DNA of 64,000 bases from CAWAHD01 sp963781785 (GTDB lineage Bacteria; Planctomycetota; Planctomycetia; Isosphaerales; Isosphaeraceae), in contig CAWAHD010000002.1 of the NCBI GenBank assembly GCA_963781785.1, positions 4,340,001 through 4,404,000 on the forward strand. The letters run 5' to 3'. The notes below the pieces were generated by a model. That model was given only the letters and a program-made list of their open reading frames with translations. It was not told where the DNA came from and made no database searches. Positions 54,949-64,000 of this stretch are shown piece by piece. Every line of letters starts with the position of its first letter. Within the stretch, counting starts at the first letter, position 1. Made by a program: the position numbers and the translations under genes.

Positions 54949-56754
54949 GTGCCGACAAGCGCGCCAGCCGATAAGCCCGCTGCTCCACCGCCGTTCGGGC
55001 ACGAAACCGCCGACGGGACCGCGCCCTGGTTTCCGGGCTGGGCGCGCGAGTTCGCCGAGCAGTATTTTGCGGGCACCACCTGTTTGTTCCTGTTGCATGG
55101 CAACGTGCACGACCTCGTTTCGCAAGAGCAAGACGGCCGCCGCGGCTATGCCGGGATCACGAGCTTTCTCTCGACCCAGCTCTTTGGAAGCTGGGATGTC
55201 GTGCTCCAGCACGACCTGAGCCAGGGCTTGTCGATCTCGGCCGGGAGCGACCCGGAGCGACTGCGGCGGATGATCGCACTGTTGAGCGAGCGGATCGGCG
55301 AGCCAAGAGCCTGGCCGAGAGATCCCGATTCCATTCTCGCGGCTCTCGACAAGCTGATTCAGAGCATCCTGATGGAACCCGACCCGGCCAAGCGGCTCAG
55401 CCTGGGCATCATTCTCGACTACGGCCAGTACCTCGTGCCCTCGGCCGAGCTCAGCCAGATGGCCGCCGCATTCGGGACACGGCTGGTGCGGCTTCTGTCC
55501 TGGGCACAGAACCCCTACATCAAGCGGCATAATATCGCCATCTGCCTCCTGTGCGACCGCCTGGCCGAGATCAACGAGCGGTTGGTTGGAAGCTCACACC
55601 TGGCGGCGCTCGAAGTCGCGATGCCTGATGCCAAGGCGCGCGAGGAGTTCGTGACCTGGTATGACGGCCAGGACAAAAAGCTGGGCAATCTCACCGATTT
55701 TGCTCCGAAACAACTGGCCGAGCTCACCGCCGGATTGAACCTGGTGAATATCGAGCGGCTCCTGGCGCGGGCCGGCCAGTCCGGCCAGAAGCTCGATGCC
55801 CTGGCTCTCAAGCGGCTCAAGAAGAGCTTGATCGAGCAGCAGGCGCGGGGACTGGTTGAATTTGTCGAGCCCTCGCATTCGCTCGCCGACTTCGTGGGCA
55901 ATGACGCAGTGAAACAGCGGCTGGTCGACGACGCGGACTTGCTCGTCAAGGGCCGGCTAGATGCGGCGCCAATGGGCTACCTCATCTGCGGCCCGGTTGG
56001 TACCGGCAAGACCTACCTGGCCGAGTGTTTTGCCGGATCGGTGGGCATTCCGTGCGTCAAGCTGCGGAACTTCCGGTCGAAATACGTGGGCGAGACCGAG
56101 GGCAACCTGGAGCAGATCCTGAATGTGCTGCGGGCGATGGGGCCCGTTGTCGTCGTGATCGACGAGGCCGACGCGGCGCTGGGCAACCGGGAAGCTGGGG
56201 GCGACTCGGGCACGTCGAGCCGGGTTTTTTCGATGGTCGCGTCGCAGATGGGGGACACCCGCTACCGTGGCAAGCTTTTGTGGATGCTCCTCACCAGCCG
56301 GCCCGACCTGCTGCCGATCGATTTGAAACGGCAGGGGCGAGCCGAGGTTCACCTGCCGCTGTTCGCCCCGGCGGACGATTCCGAGATCGGCTTCATGATC
56401 AAGGCGATGGCCAGGAAGAACAAGTCGAGCCTGGCGGAGGGCGCGGTGCCGGCCGGGCTCGCCGGCCGGGGATACAGCGGTGCCGACATCGAGAGCATCG
56501 TGCTTGCGTCCAAGCGCCGGGCGCTCTTGCAAGGCCGCGAGCAGTTGGCCCGGGATGACCTGGACGGGGCCCTCAAGGATTTCATCCCGTCGGCGCAGGG
56601 CCTGGAGAAAGAGAAGCAGGAGCTCGCCGCCGTGCTCGAATGCACGTCGCTGTCGTATCTGCCGGAAAGCTGGCGATCGCGGATCACCCCGTCCGACGGC
56701 AGAGCCAAGCTCCAGGAGCGGATGGCCGCGATCCGACGACTGATCGAGGAATGA
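54949..56754 (+). CDS. AAA+ ATPase encoded with PspA
   Basis: A 601-residue protein. Residues ~1-310 form an N-terminal region that may be a degenerate P-loop-like domain (TCLFLLHGNVHDLV, SLGIILDYGQYLVPSA, HNIAICLLCDRLAEI). The AAA+ module is at ~310-540: Walker A GPVGTGKT (348-355), Walker B VVVIDEADAALG (Asp405, Glu406), LLTSRPDLLPIDLKRQGR with the arginine-finger area, and YSGADIESIVLASKR. The start is GTG 54949, chosen because the upstream ATG 54933 is out of frame; the true start is uncertain. The position between pspA and a small gene suggests a three-protein membrane-repair complex (inference). Confidence 0.85.
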   Translation: MPTSAPADKPAAPPPFGHETADGTAPWFPGWAREFAEQYFAGTTCLFLLHGNVHDLVSQEQDGRRGYAGITSFLSTQLFGSWDVVLQHDLSQGLSISAGSDPERLRRMIALLSERIGEPRAWPRDPDSILAALDKLIQSILMEPDPAKRLSLGIILDYGQYLVPSAELSQMAAAFGTRLVRLLSWAQNPYIKRHNIAICLLCDRLAEINERLVGSSHLAALEVAMPDAKAREEFVTWYDGQDKKLGNLTDFAPKQLAELTAGLNLVNIERLLARAGQSGQKLDALALKRLKKSLIEQQARGLVEFVEPSHSLADFVGNDAVKQRLVDDADLLVKGRLDAAPMGYLICGPVGTGKTYLAECFAGSVGIPCVKLRNFRSKYVGETEGNLEQILNVLRAMGPVVVVIDEADAALGNREAGGDSGTSSRVFSMVASQMGDTRYRGKLLWMLLTSRPDLLPIDLKRQGRAEVHLPLFAPADDSEIGFMIKAMARKNKSSLAEGAVPAGLAGRGYSGADIESIVLASKRRALLQGREQLARDDLDGALKDFIPSAQGLEKEKQELAAVLECTSLSYLPESWRSRITPSDGRAKLQERMAAIRRLIEE

Positions 56755-56793
56755 AACGCAAGATCCCATTCACCCGAGGCGAGGGCGCATTCC

Positions 56794-57111
56794 ATGAGCA
56801 CCCAGTCCGCCGGCAAAGCAATCGAGCGTAGCCACTGGCTTGATGATAAGACCGAAACCCCCTTGATCGATCAGTACGTCCAGCGGCTGGGGTCGTTCCT
56901 GGACGCGATGGCCGACGGTCGGATCGAGGCTCATGAGCTGAAAGAACAAGAGGCTCGGGTCGTGGCGCTGATGAAGACGATCGAGCCGGAGCTGAGCGGA
57001 GAGCTGCACGAACAGGTAACGCACCTGCTCTGCGAGCTATCCGCCTACAACATCATGAACACGATTCACCAGATCATGGAGAAACAGCCCAAGACCCGGT
57101 TCCGGGGGTAG
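56794..57111 (+). CDS. Small helical protein in the pspA-AAA+ set
   Basis: A 105-residue acidic helical protein (TPLIDQYVQRLGSFLDAMAD, HELKEQEARVVALMKTIEPE, HLLCELSAYNIMNTIHQIM). No domain recognised, no signal. It starts 39 bp after the AAA+ stop with a GAGGCGAGG-like site and is probably an adaptor or regulator of the ATPase (inference). Confidence 0.7.
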   Translation: MSTQSAGKAIERSHWLDDKTETPLIDQYVQRLGSFLDAMADGRIEAHELKEQEARVVALMKTIEPELSGELHEQVTHLLCELSAYNIMNTIHQIMEKQPKTRFRG

Positions 57112-57348
57112 GCTCGCGCGAGTCGCGCCCTTCAGGCTCGCGACGGGCGGGCCGCGGTTTTTTGCGAATTCGAGCGAACCCTGCTTGAAACGGCAAGACG
57201 GACTGGTTGAAATGACAGTGTCGACACGGAGGCGATCCGCGCCGCCCCGCTGGGGGTCCGGGTGGTCGTTCCATGCCCGTCTTTGCTTTCATCCTTTCAA
57301 CAGGCCGGATCATCGTTCAACGAGACGGATTCTCCGCGGGAGGGCGTC

Positions 57349-59682
57349 GTGGCCAAAACAGTGATTTGCCCGTCGTGCCAATCCAAGGGCTCCATTCCGG
57401 ATGGGGCGCAGGTTGCGAAAATTCGCTGCCCGAAATGCGGACAAACGTTCGACGTCAAGGCGGCGACCCAGCCGGGCTCCAGCTCCGGGACAGTGAATCG
57501 TCCCGCGTTGAGCGGGCAGGTGCGGCGGCCCGCCGCGGCGGTGAGCTCGTCGTACGAAGACATGGAAAATGTGCAGCCGCTGGCACCGATCGACAAATCG
57601 GGCGTCCGCCGATCCGCGAGCGGTCCGGCCCCGGTGTTGCAATCCGCCGGGAGTTCGGCGACGCTGTTCGCGATCCTGGGAGTGGGCGGCGCCGTCGTCG
57701 CCTTGCTTCTGGTAATCCTCATCGTCGTTCTTGCACGGGGTGGAGGCGACGCGGGTGCACTAAAACGTCCGGAGATCGCAGAGTCGCCGGCATCGCGGCC
57801 TGTCGAGCCGGTGGCTGCACCGGCACCGGTCGTCACGTCCTCGTACACCCCGGCCGTGGCGGCGCCGTCGGCGTCCACAGCGATCGACAGCGCGGAAGTT
57901 GTCCGCCGCCTCAAGGAGGCGACTGTCTATATCAAGGTCAAGGTCGCGGGCAAGCCGCTGGGATCAGGAACCGGTTTTGTGATCGAGGCGCACGGCGACA
58001 CCGTGATCCTGGCGACCAATCGGCACGTGGCGGTCGCGGACCTTTCCGAGCTGCCGCCCAGATTGGTGCCCAAGGGAAGCAAAGCGGAGCTCGAAGTGGT
58101 GTTCCGGAGCGGACAGGGTCCCGATAAAGAGCAGGCAGTCACCGCCCAGATCCTCGCCGCGGACACAACCGAAGACTTCAACAACGACCTGGCAATTTTG
58201 GTTTGCCAGGGTGTGAAGCGGCCTCCCAGCCCGATCAACGTGCAACTCAAGTCGGAGACGACCGAGGGCATGACGTACACCGGCGCGGGCTTCCCGTTGG
58301 GCGGCACGGTCAACATGTTATCCGAGGCCCGCGGCAATCCGTCGGTCACGATCACCGGTGGACGAATCGCCGCCCTCCGGCCCGACGAATCCGGGCAAAC
58401 GGCTCTGTTCCAAGTTGACGGTGCGCTTCACCATGGCAACAGTGGCGGGCCGATCGTCGAGGAGAAGACGGGCAAGTTGATCGGCGTGGTCGTGGCAGGT
58501 CTGGCCGACACGATCGCATTCATCATTCCGGCCGAGCATCTCCGGCGCACACTCGCGGGTCGAATCGGGTATCTCGATCTCACGCTCAAAGCCTTGCAGC
58601 AGGGATCGGCTCACCTCCAGGTCAAAGCCCAGATTGTCGACCCCAAGGGTCATGTCAGGGCGGTCACACTCCACGTTGCGCCCGCGTCCGCCGGTACGAT
58701 CGCCCCCAACGGCGACGGCTCCTGGCCGCCGCTCCCCAATAGCACGAAGGTCGAGCTTCGGCGCGACCCCAAGTTCGCAATGGCTTCTGGTGACGTCCAG
58801 ATCGCCCTGGCCGGCCAGGGTGCCGCCGCGCGTAAGATCCTGATTCAGACGGCACACACAGATCTCAAAGGCAAGCTCGTTTACTCCAAGCCCAGGGAGT
58901 TCGAACTGCCCGAGAAGCCCGGCCACATTCTGCCACCGGGCCATCTCCAGCGCACGATCAAGACGGTCATGCGTAAGAGCTTCTCGATGCTCGGAGCCCT
59001 GATCGATCCCGACAAGGACTGCAAGCTCGTCAAGGACGAGGACAGCATGAAGCTCAAGATCGAAGTCCCCGGCAACAAGATCCACACGCTTGCGCCGTAT
59101 GTCGTCACCCGTTTGAACAAGCAGAAACCCTTGCACAATGCCCCGATGGCCTTGACCGAAGTCGAAGGTGACATGATGGTGATGGTCAAGGTCACCGGCG
59201 AGATGAGACCAGGCTCGACCGCGCCTAAAGATCGCCAGGGCAACCAGATCCCCTTCACGTTCCAGGGCGCAGGCCTCGTTCTCTACCAGGACAAAGAAAA
59301 CTTCGTGAGAGTCGAACGGACGGCCGGCGTCGGCCTCGAAAAACTCAATTCGATTCACAAGTTCCTGTTCGAAGTTGTGAAAGACGGAAGACAGGTGAAC
59401 AATCAAGTCTACGTCCCCTTGCCGGAGGGGGATGTGCTGCTGATCCTGGTCAAGCGCAAGGGCAAGTTGAGGTCATTGTTCAGCCCGGATGGAGGTAAAT
59501 CGATCGCTCCGCTTCAGGAATACGATCTCGACTTGCCTGCCAAGGTCAAGGTCGGGCTGACTGCCTCCAACATCTCGGCGAAGCCGTACTCGGCGACGTT
59601 CGAAGAGTTCGCCGTGATCAACGACACGACGCTGATCGACTCCCAGTTCGGCGAATCCGATACGCCCAAGAAGAAGGAGTGA
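57349..59682 (+). CDS. Zinc-ribbon, membrane-anchored trypsin-like serine protease
   Basis: A 777-residue protein. The N-terminus is a zinc ribbon of MJ0042 type (CPSC then CPKCGQTFDV, residues ~5-37). A linker and one membrane segment (LFAILGVGGAVVALLLVILI) lead to a trypsin-like domain outside (~180-400). The catalytic triad is visible as His in ATNRHVAVAD, Asp in FNNDLAILV and Ser in HHGNSGGPIV. Two beta-rich C-terminal regions follow, the last with DUF1349-like features (FTFQGAGLVLYQDKENFVRV). GTG 57349 is chosen because GGGAGG precedes it and the zinc ribbon starts there; the frame opens earlier at 57262. Confidence 0.85.
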   Translation: MAKTVICPSCQSKGSIPDGAQVAKIRCPKCGQTFDVKAATQPGSSSGTVNRPALSGQVRRPAAAVSSSYEDMENVQPLAPIDKSGVRRSASGPAPVLQSAGSSATLFAILGVGGAVVALLLVILIVVLARGGGDAGALKRPEIAESPASRPVEPVAAPAPVVTSSYTPAVAAPSASTAIDSAEVVRRLKEATVYIKVKVAGKPLGSGTGFVIEAHGDTVILATNRHVAVADLSELPPRLVPKGSKAELEVVFRSGQGPDKEQAVTAQILAADTTEDFNNDLAILVCQGVKRPPSPINVQLKSETTEGMTYTGAGFPLGGTVNMLSEARGNPSVTITGGRIAALRPDESGQTALFQVDGALHHGNSGGPIVEEKTGKLIGVVVAGLADTIAFIIPAEHLRRTLAGRIGYLDLTLKALQQGSAHLQVKAQIVDPKGHVRAVTLHVAPASAGTIAPNGDGSWPPLPNSTKVELRRDPKFAMASGDVQIALAGQGAAARKILIQTAHTDLKGKLVYSKPREFELPEKPGHILPPGHLQRTIKTVMRKSFSMLGALIDPDKDCKLVKDEDSMKLKIEVPGNKIHTLAPYVVTRLNKQKPLHNAPMALTEVEGDMMVMVKVTGEMRPGSTAPKDRQGNQIPFTFQGAGLVLYQDKENFVRVERTAGVGLEKLNSIHKFLFEVVKDGRQVNNQVYVPLPEGDVLLILVKRKGKLRSLFSPDGGKSIAPLQEYDLDLPAKVKVGLTASNISAKPYSATFEEFAVINDTTLIDSQFGESDTPKKKE

Positions 59683-59731
59683 CCCGCAAGCTGCCCTGTC
59701 CTGGCGCCATCGTCCTGACCGGCTCGGTACC

Positions 59732-61533
59732 TCAGTGCCCGCCGACCACCGTGAACTCGGCGGTCGAGCCGGCCGGCTTGACGAGTTCGATCCGGATCTC
59801 CCTGGATCGACGCGCCGACGTATCGATTCGAAGTGTGATCGCATGCCGGCCAGTTGAAAGCGGCGTGCTCGAGGACGGAGTGCCCGCCGGAACCGGTAGC
59901 TCGTCGACCCAGACCACGGCTGCCTCGGGCGAATCGAGTTGAATCTTGATCGGCCCGGCATTCGACACGTCGATCTCGCCCTGGAGATAGACAATCGGGG
60001 AGCCGGATGTGGGAACGACCTCCTCGAGCGGAAGCGTGCCGGCGACCTTCGCGTAGGCCACGGCCCAGCGGTCCGGTAGGGCCCGAAAGACCTGGTCGCG
60101 GAACGCTCGAGCGCCGGGAATCGACTGTGCGAGATCCGCGGGGATCGATTTGAGCACCTTGAACCGCTGAATGGCCGGGGTGGTGCGGACGGCATAAGGA
60201 CCGGGTTTTCCCAGCTCGGAGAGGAACCGGACCAGGTCGATGAATTCAGCCCGAGTCATCAGGTTGACCAGTCCCTTGGGCATGAGCGAGCCGCCGGATT
60301 TCTGGTCTTCGATTGAAGCGACCGGAACGACACGCGAATGGCCGGTGGCCTCTTTGAGGACAATCCTCTGGTCGTCCTTGTCGGTGACGATCCCCTGGAA
60401 GACCTGGCCTTCGACCGTGAGCAAAAGCAATGTGTGATACTGCTCCTTGATCGCCTGGTCGGGGTTCATGATCGAGTTGATGATGTAGTCGGGGGGCGAA
60501 GTCTGGCCGAGCGCGCTCAAGTCAGGGCCGACGTCGCCGCCGGCTTTGCTCAGGGAGTGGCAGCTCATGCAGCTCAAGTCAGCGCGGCGGAAGACTTGCT
60601 CGCCGCGGGCCGGATCGCCGCTGGCGGCCACCTCGGCGACAAGCGCCGCAAGCTCGCTTGGCTCAAGCGGCTTGGTGTCGGCGGCAATTCCGGCCGCCCG
60701 CGCGAGTGCGCCGATCAGCGCCGGGTCGGCCCGGCCCAATGCGTAGACTGCTCGCAGGGCGAGCTTGGCCGAGTCGGCAGGGACTGTGCGGCGGCCCAGG
60801 GCGGCGGCAAGCGACTCGCCGCCTCCTTGGCGGTTGAGAAAGGCCGCCAGAAGCGGGGTGAGATCGCGCGCGCGATCCGCCGGCTGGGCCAGGATCTCCG
60901 CCGCCAATGGGGCAGATGCCTCGAGGTCAAGCTTGGCGAGGGCCGCAACGGCGGCCAGCCGCGTACCCGCTGGCTGTCCGGGATCGGCAAGGGCCTCGAT
61001 CCGCGAGCGCCCGGGGTGACCCCCGATCGCAGTCAGGGCGTCGAGCGCTTCGATACGTAGGAATTCGCCGGCCTTCGGAGAAGCGGCTAGGTTCCCCAGT
61101 GCCTGGGCCGCAGCCTCGAGCTTCCAGGCCCCGGCCAGCCGGACCACCGACCGTTCCAGCGGTACCTCCGCCGGCGAAGAGATCGGCCTGATCAGCGGCA
61201 CCAGCTTTTCAAGGTCGCGCGGCGGATGGAGCTTGCGATTGGCTGCGGCTTCAGCAAGGGCGTCCAGTGCCTTGACACGCAGAGGCGCCGGATACCCCGC
61301 CTGAGCAATCGCCTGCTGATAAATGAACGCGAGGTCGGCGGCCGTGCCACGCTTGCCGATCATCTCGACGATGGCTCCCTGCGCGACTCCGGCACTCGCC
61401 CGCTCTTGAGGAGCTTGACCAGGGCGCTATCGGGCGGATTGGCGTCATCCTGTCCCGACGCCGCGGGAACATTCACGCAGGCCAGGACCAGAAGGCAGAT
61501 GAGTCTTCTGCGGGAAAGCACGAGCGGCTTCAT
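59732..61533 (-). pseudogene. Exported HEAT-repeat cytochrome c (PVC-type), one frame break
   Basis: A ~600-residue protein. Signal peptide (MKPLVLSRRRLICLLVLACV to ASG) starts at ATG 61533; the frame breaks near 61400, where one base shift turns GRVPESRRE into GVAQGAIVEMIGKRG. HEAT-like repeats (~60-290) are followed by a cytochrome c domain with CMSCH (DLSCMSCHSLSKAGGDVGPD and LMPKGLVN with the distal Met). A C-terminal beta domain (EIRIELVKPAGSTAEFTV) ends it. It starts 14 bp after the stop of the SGNH-propeller gene, so they form one operon. In many planctomycetes these parts are one protein. Confidence 0.8.
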
Positions 61534-61547
61534 GGAATCAGCCTCGG

Positions 61548-64000
61548 CTACCTGGCTTGGGCACGAGCCTTGATGCGGTGGTCGAGAGTCTTGGTGGTTT
61601 CGTTGAGGGTGTATTCGAGGTAATCGTCCTGGGGATGCACGAGCGATTCCAGGGCGATTTCCTGCGCCTTGGCTGCGTCGTCGCCGTCGAAGAAGCTGAG
61701 TGCCCGGATGGCTTCCAGCCGGACGCGCGGGTGCTCGTCGTTGACCTCTTTGCGCACCAATTCGAGCGGATTGTCAACGCGATCGCGCCAGTAGCAGAGC
61801 ACGCGGGTGGCCGCGGCTCGCGCTCGGGGCTCAGGGCAGGAAAGCACCTGTTTGAGAAGCGGGATGTCGACACTGTCGAGACTCTGGTGCAGCCAGAGGG
61901 CCTCGACCATCTGTCGCCAGTACTCCGGATCGCTCTTGCTGAGACCGAGAGTCCATGCCGCGAGTGCCTTCTGAACCTCGGGCTCGGGCCGCTCGCGAAG
62001 CTCACGGCGGGCTCGATAGCGCACCCGGTCTTCGTAGGACTTGAGCAGGTCGAGAAGCTCCGCCACGGATGCCTCGTCGATCCGGGACTTCTTGAGGAAC
62101 GGTCGCTCGGGATACGTGATCCGCCAGATCCGGCCGTGGGTGTGGTCGCGATTCGGGTCGCGAAGGGAGTGCTGCATGTGGCCGATCAAGGGGTTGAACC
62201 AGTCGACGACGTAGAGAGCGCCGTCAGGACCGAACTGGAGAGCGACGGGCCGGAAATTCGAGTCGGACGATTTCAGCAGCGGGTCGACGGGAGCACCGGA
62301 AAATCCCGAGCCGTCCTCGCGGACGCGATACCGGAGGATGCCCTGGAAGCCGATGTCGTTGTTCAAGAGATAGTCACCTTGGGTATTGTCCGGGAAGTGC
62401 CGGTTGTAGACGAGCTCGCACCCACAGGTGGGCCGCCACTGCATCGGGAAGAACTGCTTCATTCCGCCGTGCTTGTGGGGATAGACGACCTGCCCGGAAA
62501 ACGCGGTGCCGTAGTAGTTGGCTCCGCCGGAGGCATCGGCAACGAAGTTTTGGCCCCAACGATCGATATAATGGCCCCATGGGTTAGCGAAGCCATACGA
62601 GACAAACACGTCGAGCTTCCACGTTCGCGGCTCCCACCGGTAGATGCCAGCCTCGTTGCAGCGCCGCGGGCCGTAGGGAGTCTCGATCTGCGAGTAGTGG
62701 AAAGTCCCTTCTTGCCAGTGCAAGGCACCACCCGGGTCCCAGGTGTAGGCGTGCATCGCGTGGTGGGAATCGGCTGTATCAAAGCCGTGGAGGATCAACT
62801 CGCGCGTATCGGCGCGATCGTCGCCATTCGTGTCCTTCAGGAACATCAGGTTGGGCATCTGGGAAAGGTAAACGCCCCCGTCGCCCAGCTCGATGCCGCC
62901 GGGCACGTGCAACCCGTCGGCGAAGACTGTGCAGCGATCGGCCTTGCCGTCTTCATCGCGGTCCTCGAGGATCAGCACCTTATCGTTGGGCTTGGTACCC
63001 GGCAGATACATCGGATACGAGGGCATGGCGGTGACCCAGAGGCGGCCCTTGGCGTCGAAGGTCATCGAGACCGGGTCTTCCAGATCGGGAAACTCGACCT
63101 CCGAGGCAAAGAGATTGATGGCGTAGCCTTCTGGGAGAGCGAAGCTCTTTTTTTCTTCGTCGGGCGTGGTGATGTGAATCGGTGAGCGGACGTTGCTCTT
63201 GACACCGACAAAGCTGCCGGTGCCGTTGTCATCGATGGTCGCAGGAACCGTCTTTCCCTCAGCCAGGTCCCAGATCCTCCGCTCTCGGTTCTGGATCATC
63301 TTGCGCAGCTTGGTGAACTCGGCCGGGAAATTGACGACGCCGAAGGGCGCCTTGCGGCCGCCATAGATGTAACAACCGTTGACCGCCCGATAGTCGTAAA
63401 AGAACTGAAGGTTCTTCTCCTGTACAGCCTCGTAGAGCGCAGTCAAGTCACCCTTGAGTGAGCTGGGGGGCGGACCGAAGAGCGCCTGGTCCATCACAGG
63501 GGCCAGGCGCCGGTAACCGGCGTCGCTCAAATGGACGCCATTGATCGTGAGCGGCTGCGTGCTGCTCTCGTAGAGTTGCTTGCTGGGCACAAAAAGATCG
63601 ACAAAGACCACGCCGTGCTTGCGGGCGGTCTCGGCCATGGCGGCTGTATAGAGCGCGATGTTGGCGTTGTTCTTCGTGCCGTCGGGGAGATGCGGGTTCT
63701 TGAGGTCTTCGTGGGCGATCGGCGAAAGCAGGACGAGCCGGGGCGGCTCCTTGCCATTGTAGCGGGTAGTCGTCGCCGTCTGAACGAACTTTTCAAGGTC
63801 TTTGACGAATTGCACCAGGCCCGCCGGGCCGGCGAACGACTCGTTGAAACCGAAGGCGGCGATCAAGACGTCGGGTTTCTCGTCCTCCAGTTTGTGGCCG
63901 TGATCGTTGAAATGCGCCTGGCGCGGCCGCAGCGCCAGCTCGTCGGCCGAAAAACCCAGGTTGTGAACGACCAGTTTGTGATCGGGAAAGCGGGCGTGGA
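61548..64000 (-). CDS. SGNH hydrolase / beta-propeller / HEAT protein of PVC type (partial, runs off right edge)
   Basis: At least 817 residues are visible; the N-terminus lies beyond the window. The first visible part is SGNH/GDSL hydrolase-like: VVHNLGFSADEL, then FGFNESFAG (block III), and INGVHLSDAGY (block V with His). A beta-propeller of the 'membrane-bound dehydrogenase' type follows (YAINLFASEVEFPDLEDPVS, GRLWVTAMPSYP, DGLHVPGGIELGDGGVYLSQ, FGPDGALYVVDWFNPLIGHM). Then come HEAT repeats (VRYRARRELRERPEPEVQKA). The cytochrome domain is in the next gene. These proteins are thought to act on sugars or sulfated polysaccharides in the periplasm; the substrate is unknown here. Confidence 0.85.
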   Translation of the reverse strand, partial: HARFPDHKLVVHNLGFSADELALRPRQAHFNDHGHKLEDEKPDVLIAAFGFNESFAGPAGLVQFVKDLEKFVQTATTTRYNGKEPPRLVLLSPIAHEDLKNPHLPDGTKNNANIALYTAAMAETARKHGVVFVDLFVPSKQLYESSTQPLTINGVHLSDAGYRRLAPVMDQALFGPPPSSLKGDLTALYEAVQEKNLQFFYDYRAVNGCYIYGGRKAPFGVVNFPAEFTKLRKMIQNRERRIWDLAEGKTVPATIDDNGTGSFVGVKSNVRSPIHITTPDEEKKSFALPEGYAINLFASEVEFPDLEDPVSMTFDAKGRLWVTAMPSYPMYLPGTKPNDKVLILEDRDEDGKADRCTVFADGLHVPGGIELGDGGVYLSQMPNLMFLKDTNGDDRADTRELILHGFDTADSHHAMHAYTWDPGGALHWQEGTFHYSQIETPYGPRRCNEAGIYRWEPRTWKLDVFVSYGFANPWGHYIDRWGQNFVADASGGANYYGTAFSGQVVYPHKHGGMKQFFPMQWRPTCGCELVYNRHFPDNTQGDYLLNNDIGFQGILRYRVREDGSGFSGAPVDPLLKSSDSNFRPVALQFGPDGALYVVDWFNPLIGHMQHSLRDPNRDHTHGRIWRITYPERPFLKKSRIDEASVAELLDLLKSYEDRVRYRARRELRERPEPEVQKALAAWTLGLSKSDPEYWRQMVEALWLHQSLDSVDIPLLKQVLSCPEPRARAAATRVLCYWRDRVDNPLELVRKEVNDEHPRVRLEAIRALSFFDGDDAAKAQEIALESLVHPQDDYLEYTLNETTKTLDHRIKARAQAR

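Noticed and set aside
57140..57160. Terminator after the small gene of the pspA set
   Set aside because: A TTTTTT run follows GC-rich sequence, but I could not build a convincing stem.
61557..63185. 542-residue plus-strand open frame
   Set aside because: Antisense to the SGNH-propeller-HEAT protein.

Overview
The window looks like chromosomal DNA from a high-GC planctomycete, probably of the Isosphaeraceae/Gemmataceae type (inference). Signs of this are a DUF1559 protein, large Ser/Thr kinases with extracytoplasmic sensor domains, FHA-ABC fusion proteins, a Cys/Tyr/Thr/Val-rich wall-type protein, PVC-type cytochrome c proteins, and the phylum's 'GTAGGTCAGGCTTTCC' inverted repeat.

Layout. 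0-13 kb is mostly housekeeping: an L-lactate permease whose C-terminus is lost; a ribosome-hibernation/PTS set (hpf, ptsN, ptsH); a DUF2344 gene beside a ribonuclease E/G with a very long disordered insertion; hemB and hemL; a DUF1559 protein; and a Clp_N-ThiD2-ThiE fusion. 13-22 kb has an exported glutathione peroxidase, a Uma2 protein, a cyclase-fold membrane protein with an ExbB/TolQ partner, a very long TPR protein and a 13-residue-repeat secreted protein. 22-49 kb is an accessory island. It holds three Rpn/DUF4351 paralogues, two hicBA copies (one split by an IS1380-type element), a decayed RelB/RelE-type pair, three Ser/Thr kinases, three FHA proteins (two with ABC membrane parts), an M48 protease, one complete ECF sigma gene, and remnants of IS91 and a tyrosine recombinase. 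49-64 kb holds a wall-type protein, a NYN-domain protein, a coiled-coil exported protein, a serpin, a PspA/AAA+/small-protein set, a zinc-ribbon trypsin-like protease and a two-gene PVC cytochrome/SGNH-propeller pair that runs off the right edge.

Main observation. A direct repeat of about 105 bp occurs seven times in the island, always in the same orientation. It consists of the last ~25 codons of an ECF sigma gene plus about 45 bp after its stop. It is found 45-58 bp upstream of every kinase gene and on both sides of the toxin-antitoxin modules. From 47.7 kb leftwards the order is: complete sigma gene, repeat, RelB/RelE-type module, partial repeat, hicBA, repeat, kinase. This is what an ancestral sigma-kinase operon would look like if toxin-antitoxin cassettes had been inserted at the sigma 3' end and had regenerated that end each time. 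The second hicBA copy has the same cassette boundaries and almost the same length once its IS is removed.

Caveat. Many well-conserved genes (ptsN, hemL, the TPR gene, the cyclase-like gene, the cytochrome gene and both hicA copies) carry 1-2 base frame breaks, often in G/C runs. These may be assembly errors rather than true pseudogenes.
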